From Actinomycetes bacterium (lineage in GTDB: Bacteria; Actinomycetota; Actinomycetes; Prado026): DNA of 53,932 nt. A model generated the notes under the pieces. That model searched no databases and was not told where the DNA came from. It saw only the letters and a program-made list of their open reading frames with translations. A program made the translations under genes and the position numbers. Shown in pieces: positions 45,083-53,932 of this stretch (positions are counted from its first letter, which is position 1; each line of letters opens with the position of its first letter). The DNA is taken from assembly GCA_036510875.1 (NCBI GenBank), contig DATCDE010000090.1, positions 1 through 53,932 of the forward strand. Direction: 5' to 3'.

Positions 45083-45086
<4 letters not shown>
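44985..45086 (+). CDS. 33-residue single-TM peptide in the copper operon
   Basis: GTG 44985 overlaps the copZ stop (GTGA) and its TGA stop (45084-45086) overlaps the copA ATG (ATGA), so it is fitted exactly between the two. The peptide is a single hydrophobic helix (LVLFVVLLAVVFVGAYAIG, about 11-29) with an Arg before and an Arg at the end; no cysteine, Met or His beyond the start. Likely a small membrane protein that could associate with CopA or anchor CopZ handover, but this is inference. Without it copZ and copA would be separated by 94 bases. Confidence 0.7.
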
Positions 45087-47359
<2,273 letters not shown>

Positions 47360-47371
<12 letters not shown>

Positions 47372-47422
47372 AGGTGCCCTTCTGTCCGCACTGCCGACAG
47401 AAGGGCACCTTCATGCAGAGGG
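47360..47422. terminator. Perfect 27-bp inverted repeat holding both facing stop codons
   Basis: Arms 47360-47386 and 47396-47422 are exact reverse complements around a 9-base loop. The copA stop (47369-47371) and the facing hydrolase stop (47411-47413) lie at symmetric positions, so both proteins end in Pro-Ser-Ala. Very stable and probably a bidirectional terminator. The right arm matches the 43.0 kb element at 20 of 22 bases. Confidence 0.85.
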
Positions 47423-48334
47423 GAGGCGGGCGAGGACCAGCCGGGCTACCTCCTCGGGTGCCTCCATCTGGGCCGCGTGCCCCACGTCGTCGAGGACCAC
47501 GAGCTCGGCGCCGCGGATGGTCCGGCCGGCCCGCTCGGCGATGCTCACGTCGATCAGCTTGTCCCGGCGGCCGAAGACGAGCAGCGTGGGCCGCTCGACC
47601 CGGGCCGCGTAGCTCCACAGGTTGCCCTCGCCCCGGGCCACGAACCCACCAGCGAGGCCGCGCAGCGACTCCACGTAGGCCCGGTCGGTGTGCTCGAACC
47701 CTTCCCGGTGCCGTACCTCGGCGACGACCTCGGCGCGACGGTCTGGGTGCAGCCGGCTCTCGTCGGCCCAGCACAGGCTGATGAACAGCTCGGCCCTGGC
47801 GTCCGGAGTGGACGCTGGGGGCAGCCGGAACAACACCCCGGGCAGCCCCGGCAGCAGCATGAGCGGCATGTGCAGGTTGGTCCACTTCAGCCGGAACACC
47901 GGCAGCGCCGGCGAGACGAGCGTGAGCGAGCGCACCAGGTCCGGCCGCTCGACCGCGAGCCGCACCGAGACGGCACCACCCAGCGAGTTGCCGAACAGGT
48001 GGACCGGCCGGCCGCCCTCGGCCTCGATGAGCGCGGCCACCGCCGCCGTATGCGACCCCAGCGAGTAGTCGTGGTCCGGCGGTGCCTCGGACAGCCCGAA
48101 CCCGGGCAGGTCGACCGCGACCCCCGGCAGCGCGGGCGCGAGCAGGTGCATCAGGTCGGTCCAGTTCAGCGAGGAGCCGGCCAGGCCGTGCACGTACACC
48201 GCCCGGGCCGAGCCCCGGCGGGCCGCGCTCGGCGTCCGGCGCACGTGCAGCCGGTACCGGCCGGTGTCCACCAGGCGCCCGGACAGGGTGGGCAGCGGCG
48301 TCTCGTCCGGCCCGGGCAGCCGCACCGCACTCAC
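47411..48334 (-). CDS. Alpha/beta hydrolase
   Basis: It has 307 residues. HG motif in YVHGLAGSS (oxyanion hole, about 45), nucleophile elbow GNSLGG (Ser about 115), Asp in VFGRRDKLID and catalytic His in VGHAAQMEAPEE. The substrate is unknown; resemblance is to epoxide hydrolase/haloperoxidase-like esterases. GTG 48334 lies 10 bases after the stop of the fucose-isomerase-like gene, so the two are likely co-transcribed. Confidence 0.9.
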   Translation of the reverse strand: MSAVRLPGPDETPLPTLSGRLVDTGRYRLHVRRTPSAARRGSARAVYVHGLAGSSLNWTDLMHLLAPALPGVAVDLPGFGLSEAPPDHDYSLGSHTAAVAALIEAEGGRPVHLFGNSLGGAVSVRLAVERPDLVRSLTLVSPALPVFRLKWTNLHMPLMLLPGLPGVLFRLPPASTPDARAELFISLCWADESRLHPDRRAEVVAEVRHREGFEHTDRAYVESLRGLAGGFVARGEGNLWSYAARVERPTLLVFGRRDKLIDVSIAERAGRTIRGAELVVLDDVGHAAQMEAPEEVARLVLARLPSA

Positions 48335-48344
48335 CGTGACCCCG

Positions 48345-49592
48345 TCAGCGCCCGGACCGGACCGCCAGGTCGTGGTAGCGGCGCAACCACGCTGCGTGAC
48401 GCCCGGGCACCACGACGATGTGGTTGCCGAGCGGCTGCGCGAGCAGGTCGGCCACGGCGTCCGGCCCGACCGCCACGTCCACCTGGGTGCGGCACAGCGC
48501 CTCGTCCGGGCGGGCGGGGGCGGCCTCGCCCTCGGCCAGGAACAGCCGGTCCAGTCCGGCGCCGCCGATCCGGACCAGGGTGACCGGCCCCGGCGGCACC
48601 TGGGCGGCGATGCCGACCCCGATGCCGGACTCAAAGTGCGAGCGCAGGGCGTAGCCGCTGGTCAGCGACCGGGCAATCGTGCAGTGCGCCAGCCGCACGC
48701 TGCCGGACGCCGGGTCGACCCGGGCCGGGTTGGCCATCCAGGCCGCCCCGCCGGTCAGGGCATGCACCCAGAGCATGGCCACCGTGCTGACCACGTCGCC
48801 CTCGCACCCGGCCACGATGCCCTCGTCGTTGAGCTCGGCCAGGGCCACGCAGCCGGAGGTCTGCACCGACGTGAGTAGGTCGAAGCAGCGCACGGCGACC
48901 GCGTCCAGCCGGTCCTCGTCGACCAGCCGCCGCAGCGCCGGGTGCAACCGCGCCGCCTCCGCCACGGTCTGCTCGTCGGTCTCGCCGAACGCAGACGCGC
49001 CCGAGGAGACCGAGCGGGCCAGCTGCAGCACCACCGGCTCGGGGACGGCCCGGTACCCGTCCACGGCCCGGCCGATGGCCACCGGCACCACCTCGGGTCC
49101 CCACGACCGCCGCACCACCTCGGCCGTGGGGGAGCTGGCCACCAGCCAGTCGGAGGGGTCGCCCACCAGGCCGATCCGGGTGCGGTGCAGCCGCCGGTGC
49201 ACCCGCAGCACCCCCATGAGGTCACCCAGTTCCGCGGCCGCGGCCGCGTCGCACGGCGTCGAGAAGTAGACGATGCGCCCGGCACCGTCGTCCTGCTGGA
49301 CTCGGGCCAGCGCCTCCAGGCAGGCCGGCAGGCTGTTGCTGTCCGGGGTGGCCACTAGGACCAGCGGCTCGTCCGGCCAGGCCCCCTGCTGCCGCTGCCA
49401 GAGGTCGAGGATCGCGTGCTCGGTGCCTCCGGTCGTGACCAGCACCGCGAGCGGCGCGTCGGTCGGTGTCGCGGTCGCGGGGCGACCACCCAGCGCGGCC
49501 AGCGCGTCGCGGTAGGGCGCGGCGAACCGTTCCAGCGCCGCGGTGTCGTGCAGTGGCGAGGCCACCGGCACCAGGTCGAACGGCTCGGGCAT
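48345..49592 (-). CDS. Fucose/arabinose isomerase-like protein of unknown function
   Basis: It has 415 residues. The middle and C-terminal parts resemble the L-fucose isomerase superfamily: CFDLLTSVQTSGCVALAELNDEG, then AGCEGDVVSTVAMLWVHALTG and GSVRLAHCTIA. Glu and Asp residues at the usual metal-ligand regions (LNDEG; CEGDV) are visible. The N-terminal domain has PLAVLVTTGGTEHAILDL. Shorter than true FucI (about 590). Substrate unknown. ATG 49592 follows GGAGGCC. Confidence 0.75.
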   Translation of the reverse strand: MPEPFDLVPVASPLHDTAALERFAAPYRDALAALGGRPATATPTDAPLAVLVTTGGTEHAILDLWQRQQGAWPDEPLVLVATPDSNSLPACLEALARVQQDDGAGRIVYFSTPCDAAAAAELGDLMGVLRVHRRLHRTRIGLVGDPSDWLVASSPTAEVVRRSWGPEVVPVAIGRAVDGYRAVPEPVVLQLARSVSSGASAFGETDEQTVAEAARLHPALRRLVDEDRLDAVAVRCFDLLTSVQTSGCVALAELNDEGIVAGCEGDVVSTVAMLWVHALTGGAAWMANPARVDPASGSVRLAHCTIARSLTSGYALRSHFESGIGVGIAAQVPPGPVTLVRIGGAGLDRLFLAEGEAAPARPDEALCRTQVDVAVGPDAVADLLAQPLGNHIVVVPGRHAAWLRRYHDLAVRSGR

Positions 49593-49742
49593 GGCGGCCT
49601 CCGGTCGGGTCGAGTCGGGTCGAGGTAGCGACCCGTCCAGTCCATCCGGGGCACCGCGGGCAAGTCAGGGGCTTTCGGCCTCTGGCCGGGTCGGCTGCAC
49701 CCGGGCCACCCTGACAGGGCGACGGACGACGAGGGGTCGGCG

Positions 49743-51059
49743 ATGGATCGGTTGCACGCCCTAGACACCGCGTGGCTGGCCATGGAGGGTGACGGGCCGC
49801 CCATCGCGATCGGCACGGTGGCCGTCGCCGAGGGACCGCCGCCTTCGGACGGGGAGATCGCCGACCTGCTCATGGAGCGGCTGCCCGACATGGGGCGGCT
49901 GCGCGAACGGCTGGTCCATGGCGGCGCCCTGCGCCGGCCGAGCTGGTCGACCGACGCCACCGCTGCGCTCGCCCAGCAGACGCACCGGGTGGAGTGCTGC
50001 GCCGAGCACGGCGGGCTGGACGCCATGGTGTCCGGGATCATGGAGACCCGGATGCCGCGGGACCGGCCGCTGTGGGACCTGTGGGTCGTCCAGGACGCCG
50101 ACTCGGACCGCTGGGCACTGGTCTGGCGGGTGCACCACAGCATCGCGGACGGGCTGGGGGCGCTGGTGCTGCTCGGGCACGCCTTCGACCTGCAGCCTGG
50201 ACCTGGCCGGACGCTGGCCGACCTGGCCGTCGAGTCCGGCCGTTCCAGCAGCGCCTCCCGGCAGCTCCTCGCCGGCCTGGCCGCGCTGCCGACCGCACTC
50301 CCGAGGCTGCCGGACGTCGTCGCTGCGGTGCTGCCGAAGTCGCCGTCCCCGCTCTCTGGCCCGGTCGGGGACCGGCGCCGCTGGGTCTCGGTGACGGTGC
50401 CGCTCGACGAGGTGGCCGCCGTTCGGGCGGCCCTGGGCGGCACCGTCAACGACGTCGTCCTGGCTGCGGTGGCCGCCGGTTTCCGACGGCTGCTCGAGCA
50501 CCGGGGGCTGCCGACCCGCGGGCGCAGCGTGCGCAACGCCGTCCCGGTGTCGGTGCGGCCACCCGCGGGGGTGCGCAGCGACAACGAGGTGAGCCTGCTG
50601 CTGGCCCGGCTCCCGGTCGGCGTCGACGACCCGGTGGAGCGGCTGCGGCAGGTGCGCCGCGAGGTGGCAGCGATGCGGGCGTTCGGCGTGCCCGTGGCGC
50701 TGGTCGGCCTGCTCGGCCTGGTGGACCGGCTGGTCCCGGCGGCTGCGCTCGAGGCCGTCGTTCGCACCGCTGGCCGCACCGTGCCGGCCTGGTACCTGGA
50801 CACGCTCACCACCAACGTGCCCGGGCCGCGGGTGCCGGTCTACCTGGCCGGGCGCCGGGTGCAGGCGATGTTCCCGATCATCCCGGTGGCCGGCCGCACC
50901 CGGATCACCACGGGGATTTTCAGCTACGACGGGTCGCTGCACATCGGCGTCACAGGGGACGGCGAGCAGGCCGCCGACGTCGACGTGCTGGCAGCGGGGA
51001 TCCGGGACGGCGTGGCCGAGCTGGCTAGCCTCGCCGCCAGCGCAGCACCAGCACGCTGA
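49743..51059 (+). CDS. WS/DGAT-family O-acyltransferase
   Basis: Wax ester synthase/diacylglycerol acyltransferase making storage triacylglycerol or wax esters from acyl-CoA. It has 438 residues. Active-site HHSIADG (131-137), PLWDLWVV before it, NDVVLAAVAAG, NAVPVSVR and TNVPGPRVPVYLAGR near the end are all family motifs. ATG 49743 follows GAGGGG. The 3' end overlaps the facing gene by 35 bases. Confidence 0.94.
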   Translation: MDRLHALDTAWLAMEGDGPPIAIGTVAVAEGPPPSDGEIADLLMERLPDMGRLRERLVHGGALRRPSWSTDATAALAQQTHRVECCAEHGGLDAMVSGIMETRMPRDRPLWDLWVVQDADSDRWALVWRVHHSIADGLGALVLLGHAFDLQPGPGRTLADLAVESGRSSSASRQLLAGLAALPTALPRLPDVVAAVLPKSPSPLSGPVGDRRRWVSVTVPLDEVAAVRAALGGTVNDVVLAAVAAGFRRLLEHRGLPTRGRSVRNAVPVSVRPPAGVRSDNEVSLLLARLPVGVDDPVERLRQVRREVAAMRAFGVPVALVGLLGLVDRLVPAAALEAVVRTAGRTVPAWYLDTLTTNVPGPRVPVYLAGRRVQAMFPIIPVAGRTRITTGIFSYDGSLHIGVTGDGEQAADVDVLAAGIRDGVAELASLAASAAPAR

Positions 51060-51315
51060 CGAAGGTCGCCAGCGCCGCGCCCCACGCGCCGGACCAGGCG
51101 CTGACGAACGGCAGCACGGCGAACAGCAGCCAGGTGACCACCGCGGCCACAGCGGCCGAGACCAACGCGGTCCGCACGGTCGCGCTCAGACCGCCACCGC
51201 CGGAGCCCTTCGCGGGGGTCACCTCGGCCTTGGCCTTCTTTGCGGGCGGGCCGCCGAGGCTGGCCTCCACCTCGCGCAGCAGCCGCTCCAGGTCGTCGTC
51301 GCCGGAACCCGCCAT
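51025..51315 (-). CDS. Small two-TM membrane protein, unknown function
   Basis: It has 96 residues: acidic N-terminal helix (DDDLERLLREVEASLG), Lys/Ala/Gly-rich linker, then two TM helices (about 47-66 and 70-90) and a basic tail. ATG 51315 is chosen; the longer frame upstream has no sensible start. It overlaps the acyltransferase 3' end antiparallel by 35 bases. No ribosome-binding site is evident. Confidence 0.7.
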   Translation of the reverse strand: MAGSGDDDLERLLREVEASLGGPPAKKAKAEVTPAKGSGGGGLSATVRTALVSAAVAAVVTWLLFAVLPFVSAWSGAWGAALATFVSVLVLRWRRG

Positions 51316-51365
51316 GACCCCAGTCTGCGTCGTAGCGGCCGGACCGGCCAGTCCGTCGGGCCGCT

Positions 51366-51371
51366 TACCAT
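51366..51371 (+). promoter_or_regulatory. Putative -10 (TACCAT) of a leaderless promoter
   Basis: TACCAT-N7-GTG, with the GTG at 51379; the same hexamer and spacing occur before ctaA. Confidence 0.4.
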
Positions 51372-51378
51372 CGACTGC

Positions 51379-52773
51379 GTGACCGGAGCCGGAACCGTGC
51401 CGGACCTCCTGGAGAGCGGCAACGACCGGCCGACCCGCTGGACTGCTCCCAGGTGGTCCTCGCTCAGCCCCCGCCGGCGGCGTGTCCTTGGCCTCGTCCT
51501 CGTCCTGGCCGTGCTCCTCGCGGCCGGCGGCATGTACCTCAAGCGGCTGCCACCCCAGGCGCCGGCGCTTGCCGTGTCGGTCGACCCGGGCTCCGCCCAG
51601 CTCGACCCGGTGGCCCAGCTGTCCGAGGGCCCGCCCGGCGGCTCCACCCACGTCGAGCTGGCGGTGGCGGTCGCGCTGGCCGACCAGTCCTGGGCCGGGC
51701 CGAACCGTTCCGTCGAGCTGCTCGGGCTGGACGGCCCCGGCCTGCGTGCCACGTCGCTGCTGCCGAGCGCTCCGCGGCTCGGCGGGCCCACACCCACGGT
51801 CGGAGCCCTGATCATCGGCGCCGACCTCGACTGCACCGCCGTCCCGCTGCCCACCCCAGTGGACGGCTACCGCCTGTGGGTGCTGGTGCGGGACGGGGCC
51901 CGCCAGGCGCCCCGGCTGGTCCCGCTCGGTGCGGCGGCGCCGGTCTGGGCCGAGCGGGTGCAGCGGGCGTGCACGTGGGTGCGCACCCAGCAGCAGGTGT
52001 CCGTCACCGCGGTCCGAGCCAGTGTTGACCCGCTGCAGCCGGCCCTGGACCTGGCCGTCACCGTCCGAAACGACGGCCCTCTCGACGCGGTCGCCTGGAC
52101 CACCGGCCGAAACGGCTGGGGCGACACGGTCGACCCGGCGGTGACCTTTGTCACCGTCGCGAGCGGGCAGAGCACCACCGTTCGCACCCGGCTGGCCCTG
52201 TCGGCCTGCCTGTCCTGGGCGCAGCCCACCTTGCCCACGAGTACCCAGGAGACGCCGCTGCCACTCGTCGCGTCGGTCGGCCGGCAGACGACGGGCAGCC
52301 CGCCCAACGGGTGGGAGCCACCCGGCGTCCCACTCACCCGGTCTGCGGCCACCGAGCTCCAGGCGGCGCTCAGCGTGGCCTGCGGGGGGATCACCACCCC
52401 GGTCGCGGTGACCGTGCCAGGACAGTCGAGCTACGACCCGCAGACGGGGACCCTCACGGCCCGCCTGGTCGTCCAGCTGCCAGCGGGACGGGTCCAGCAG
52501 GCCCGGCTGGTCGCCCCGCCCGACAGCGCGTCCGGCTCGCTGACCCCGCTGTTCGACTCAACGGCCTGGCAGGCTCCGGACGCCGCCGGCCGGCTGGCGG
52601 TGACCGTACGGTTCCGCGCGATGGACACCCAGCCGTGCCTGGGCGCCCCGTTCCTGGTGTTCTACCTCGACGCACGGGTGCCGGAGCCGACCGGCGATCG
52701 GCAGCTGCGGTTCGCCATGTCCACCGAGGTGGCGCCGCCCGGCACGGGCGCCGCGTTTCTCTGCTCCGACTGA
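51379..52773 (+). CDS. Membrane-anchored extracytoplasmic protein of unknown function
   Basis: It has 464 residues. Cytoplasmic basic N-terminus (about 1-36), one TM helix (VLGLVLVLAVLLAAGGMYL, about 36-54), then a ~410-residue outer region of beta-rich, Ala/Pro/Thr-rich sequence with three similar-looking blocks each containing cysteines (ADLDCTAV/RACTWV; SACLSW/SVACGG; TQPCLGA/FLCSD). These may be three Ig-like domains with disulfides. No enzyme motif recognised. GTG 51379 has no Shine-Dalgarno. Confidence 0.78.
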   Translation: MTGAGTVPDLLESGNDRPTRWTAPRWSSLSPRRRRVLGLVLVLAVLLAAGGMYLKRLPPQAPALAVSVDPGSAQLDPVAQLSEGPPGGSTHVELAVAVALADQSWAGPNRSVELLGLDGPGLRATSLLPSAPRLGGPTPTVGALIIGADLDCTAVPLPTPVDGYRLWVLVRDGARQAPRLVPLGAAAPVWAERVQRACTWVRTQQQVSVTAVRASVDPLQPALDLAVTVRNDGPLDAVAWTTGRNGWGDTVDPAVTFVTVASGQSTTVRTRLALSACLSWAQPTLPTSTQETPLPLVASVGRQTTGSPPNGWEPPGVPLTRSAATELQAALSVACGGITTPVAVTVPGQSSYDPQTGTLTARLVVQLPAGRVQQARLVAPPDSASGSLTPLFDSTAWQAPDAAGRLAVTVRFRAMDTQPCLGAPFLVFYLDARVPEPTGDRQLRFAMSTEVAPPGTGAAFLCSD

Positions 52774-52786
52774 CCGGCGGACGGCG

Positions 52787-53055
52787 TCAGGCGCGGGTCG
52801 AGGCGCGCCTGCCCAGGATGGCGACCGTCCCGGCCACCCCGCCGGCCGCGACCGCGATCTGCAGGATGTGCCGGATCCAGTCGATCCCCCCGGTGCTACC
52901 GACCCCGAGCAGGGTGGCCAGCCAGTTCCCGACAAGGGCGCCGACGACGCCGATGAGCACGGTCAGCCACATCGGGATCGGCTGACGTCCACCAGCCGGG
53001 CCAGCAGGCCGATCACGGTGCCGACGATAAGGAACCAGATGATGTCGCCGATCAT
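52787..53055 (-). pseudogene. GlsB/YeaQ/YmgE-type stress membrane protein, one frameshift
   Basis: ATG 53055 opens MIGDIIWFLIVGTVIGLLARLV and then runs out of frame to a stop near 52965. The matching remainder (QPIPMWLTVLIGVVGALVG, GRRAS) continues in another frame to 52787. Adding one G near 52991 joins them, though the loop before QPIP is two residues shorter than usual. The ATG overlaps the hydrolase stop (ATGA) and has GGAGGG. Transglycosylase-associated (GlsB) family membrane protein of about 88 residues if repaired. Confidence 0.8.
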
Positions 53056-53764
53056 GACGTTCCCTCCGGTCGTACGTGGGTGTCGAAGAAGGCGAGGATC
53101 CTGGTCCAGGCGTCCTGCGCCGACGGATCGTGGTACGCCGCTCCGATCACGGATCCCATGGCGCGGTTGAGCACGCCCTCGTGGTGGTTCAGGAAGCTGT
53201 GGCCGGCGCCCGGGTAGGTCCGCACGTCGTGCTCGACCCCCAGCGCGACCAGCGCGGACTGCAGCCGCTCGTCACCGCCGCGCAGACTCCGGTCGTTGGC
53301 ACCCAACGAGGCCACCAGGGGCAGGCACCCGCCAGGGCCCGTTCGGCGTCCGCCGGCACCAGTCCGTAGTTGACGGCGGCCACGTCGAACCCGGAGCCGG
53401 CGGACAGCAGGGCGAAGCCGCCGCCCAGGCAGAACCCGATCACCCCGACCCGGCCGGAGCAGCCGGGTTGGCCGCCCAGCCAGCGCCGGGCCTCGTCCAG
53501 CTCGTCGAAGGTCCGGCCGTGCCCGGCCCGGAGCTGGGCGAACGCCGACCTCAGGCAGCTGAACCGGCGGCCCCAGGCCAGGAAGTCCGGGGCAAGAGCG
53601 AGGTACCCCGAGCGGGCCAGCCGGTCGGCGATGGAGCGGATGTCCTCGGTCAGCCCGAGCGCCTCGTGGATCACCACCACGCCCGGCCACGGGCCCGGCG
53701 ACTCGGGCGCGGCGAGGAAGGCCGGCAGGCGTCCGTGCTCGACGCGCAGCTCGACGTCGGTCAT
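53052..53764 (-). pseudogene. Dienelactone hydrolase family protein, one frameshift
   Basis: ATG 53764 (ribosome-binding site GGAGGT) starts TDVELRVEHGRLPAFLAAPE. GVVVIHEALGL and the catalytic GFCLGGG (Cys nucleophile) are in this frame. Near 53318-53325 the frame is lost in a run of Cs; the rest, with SLGANDRSL (Asp) and GAGHSFLNH (His), is in the next frame to 53052. One added C (TGCCCCCTG for TGCCCCTG) gives a complete ~237-residue enzyme with all three catalytic residues, so the break is recent or an error. Cytosolic alpha/beta hydrolase; substrate unknown. Confidence 0.85.
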
Positions 53765-53785
53765 GCCCGCACCTCCCTGCTCCAC

Positions 53786-53932
53786 CCGCCCAGCGAAGCT
53801 TGGTTGACGGGTTCTTGACGTTGATCTTGAGTTTTCGGGCGGCGTTTCGGAGTCCGGATCGACGGATGTAGTCCGTTACCTGCGCGTCGATCGTGGCCAG
53901 GGACTGTCGCAGGGGTGGTGGTGCCGGTGGTG
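53786..53932. other. Right-edge segment of lower G/C, no gene identified
   Basis: Bases 53806-53880 are about half G/C against roughly 70% or more elsewhere. On the minus strand one frame reads a plausible basic segment (LRNAARKLKINVKNP) but does not stop before merging with the antisense of the hydrolase frame, and I cannot identify it. It could be the end of a mobile or acquired element lying mostly beyond the window, or an A/T-richer promoter region. Confidence 0.3.

Overview
This 53.9 kb window is high-GC chromosomal DNA of an actinomycete (phylum Actinomycetota). The evidence is strongly G/C-biased third positions, many GTG starts, long chains of ATGA/GTGA stop-start overlaps, and gene orders familiar from that phylum: ctaB divergent from tkt-tal-zwf, sufR-B-D-Rieske-C-S-U-T, fabG-inhA, and csoR-copZ-copA. 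I cannot name the genus. Nearly everything is housekeeping. I see no rRNA, tRNA, CRISPR array, prophage or intact insertion sequence. The only compositional outlier is the last ~130 bases, which are clearly less G/C-rich.

Layout. 1-4.1 kb: pentose-phosphate genes zwf (cut by the left edge), tal and tkt on the minus strand. 4.2-10.7 kb: heme O synthase (ctaB), a two-component system diverging from a Ser/Thr/Pro-rich secreted protein, heme A synthase (ctaA), and an ABC-2 exporter. 10.7-17.1 kb: an eight-gene SUF iron-sulfur operon led by its repressor SufR. 17.1-28.2 kb: a frameshifted zinc peptidase, an ABC-F ATPase, a small HTH protein, a crotonase-fold protein, an ABC exporter, an atypical SDR, a sirtuin, a GH15 glycosidase, SURF1 and MoaA. 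28.2-35.8 kb: a DUF3099 protein, dodecin, TldE/TldD, a quinone oxidoreductase, the FabG/InhA pair and a nitronate-monooxygenase-like flavoprotein. 35.8-44.4 kb: a TrkA-type channel protein, SixA, SerB, an orphan ABC ATPase, NfeD and SPFH proteins, a lytic transglycosylase, a SpoU rRNA methyltransferase and a histidine phosphatase. 44.4-47.4 kb: a copper operon csoR-copZ-(33-residue membrane peptide)-copA. 47.4-53.9 kb: an alpha/beta hydrolase, a fucose-isomerase-like protein, a WS/DGAT acyltransferase, two membrane or secreted unknowns, and a GlsB/dienelactone-hydrolase pair, both frameshifted.

Genes that work together: ctaB, ctaA and surf1 serve aa3-type cytochrome oxidase assembly (heme O, heme A, Surf1). 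The suf genes build Fe-S clusters, which MoaA and the Rieske protein use. FabG and InhA are reductive steps of FAS-II. csoR, copZ and copA sense, carry and export copper.

Signals beyond gene content: (1) about ten genes have a TANNNT hexamer ending 6-7 bases before the start codon and no leader, a consistent leaderless-promoter signature. csoR is the clearest, with TTGATA-N17-TATATT and a CsoR-type palindrome in the spacer. (2) A family of related palindromes sits at gene ends, including a perfect 27-bp inverted repeat holding the stop codons of copA and the facing gene; one copy at a gene start supplies a Shine-Dalgarno and ATG. (3) An unannotated 33-codon membrane peptide lies between copZ and copA, with overlaps on both sides. 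(4) Three genes carry four frameshifts, each repaired by adding one G or C. That pattern points to sequencing error at least as much as to gene decay.
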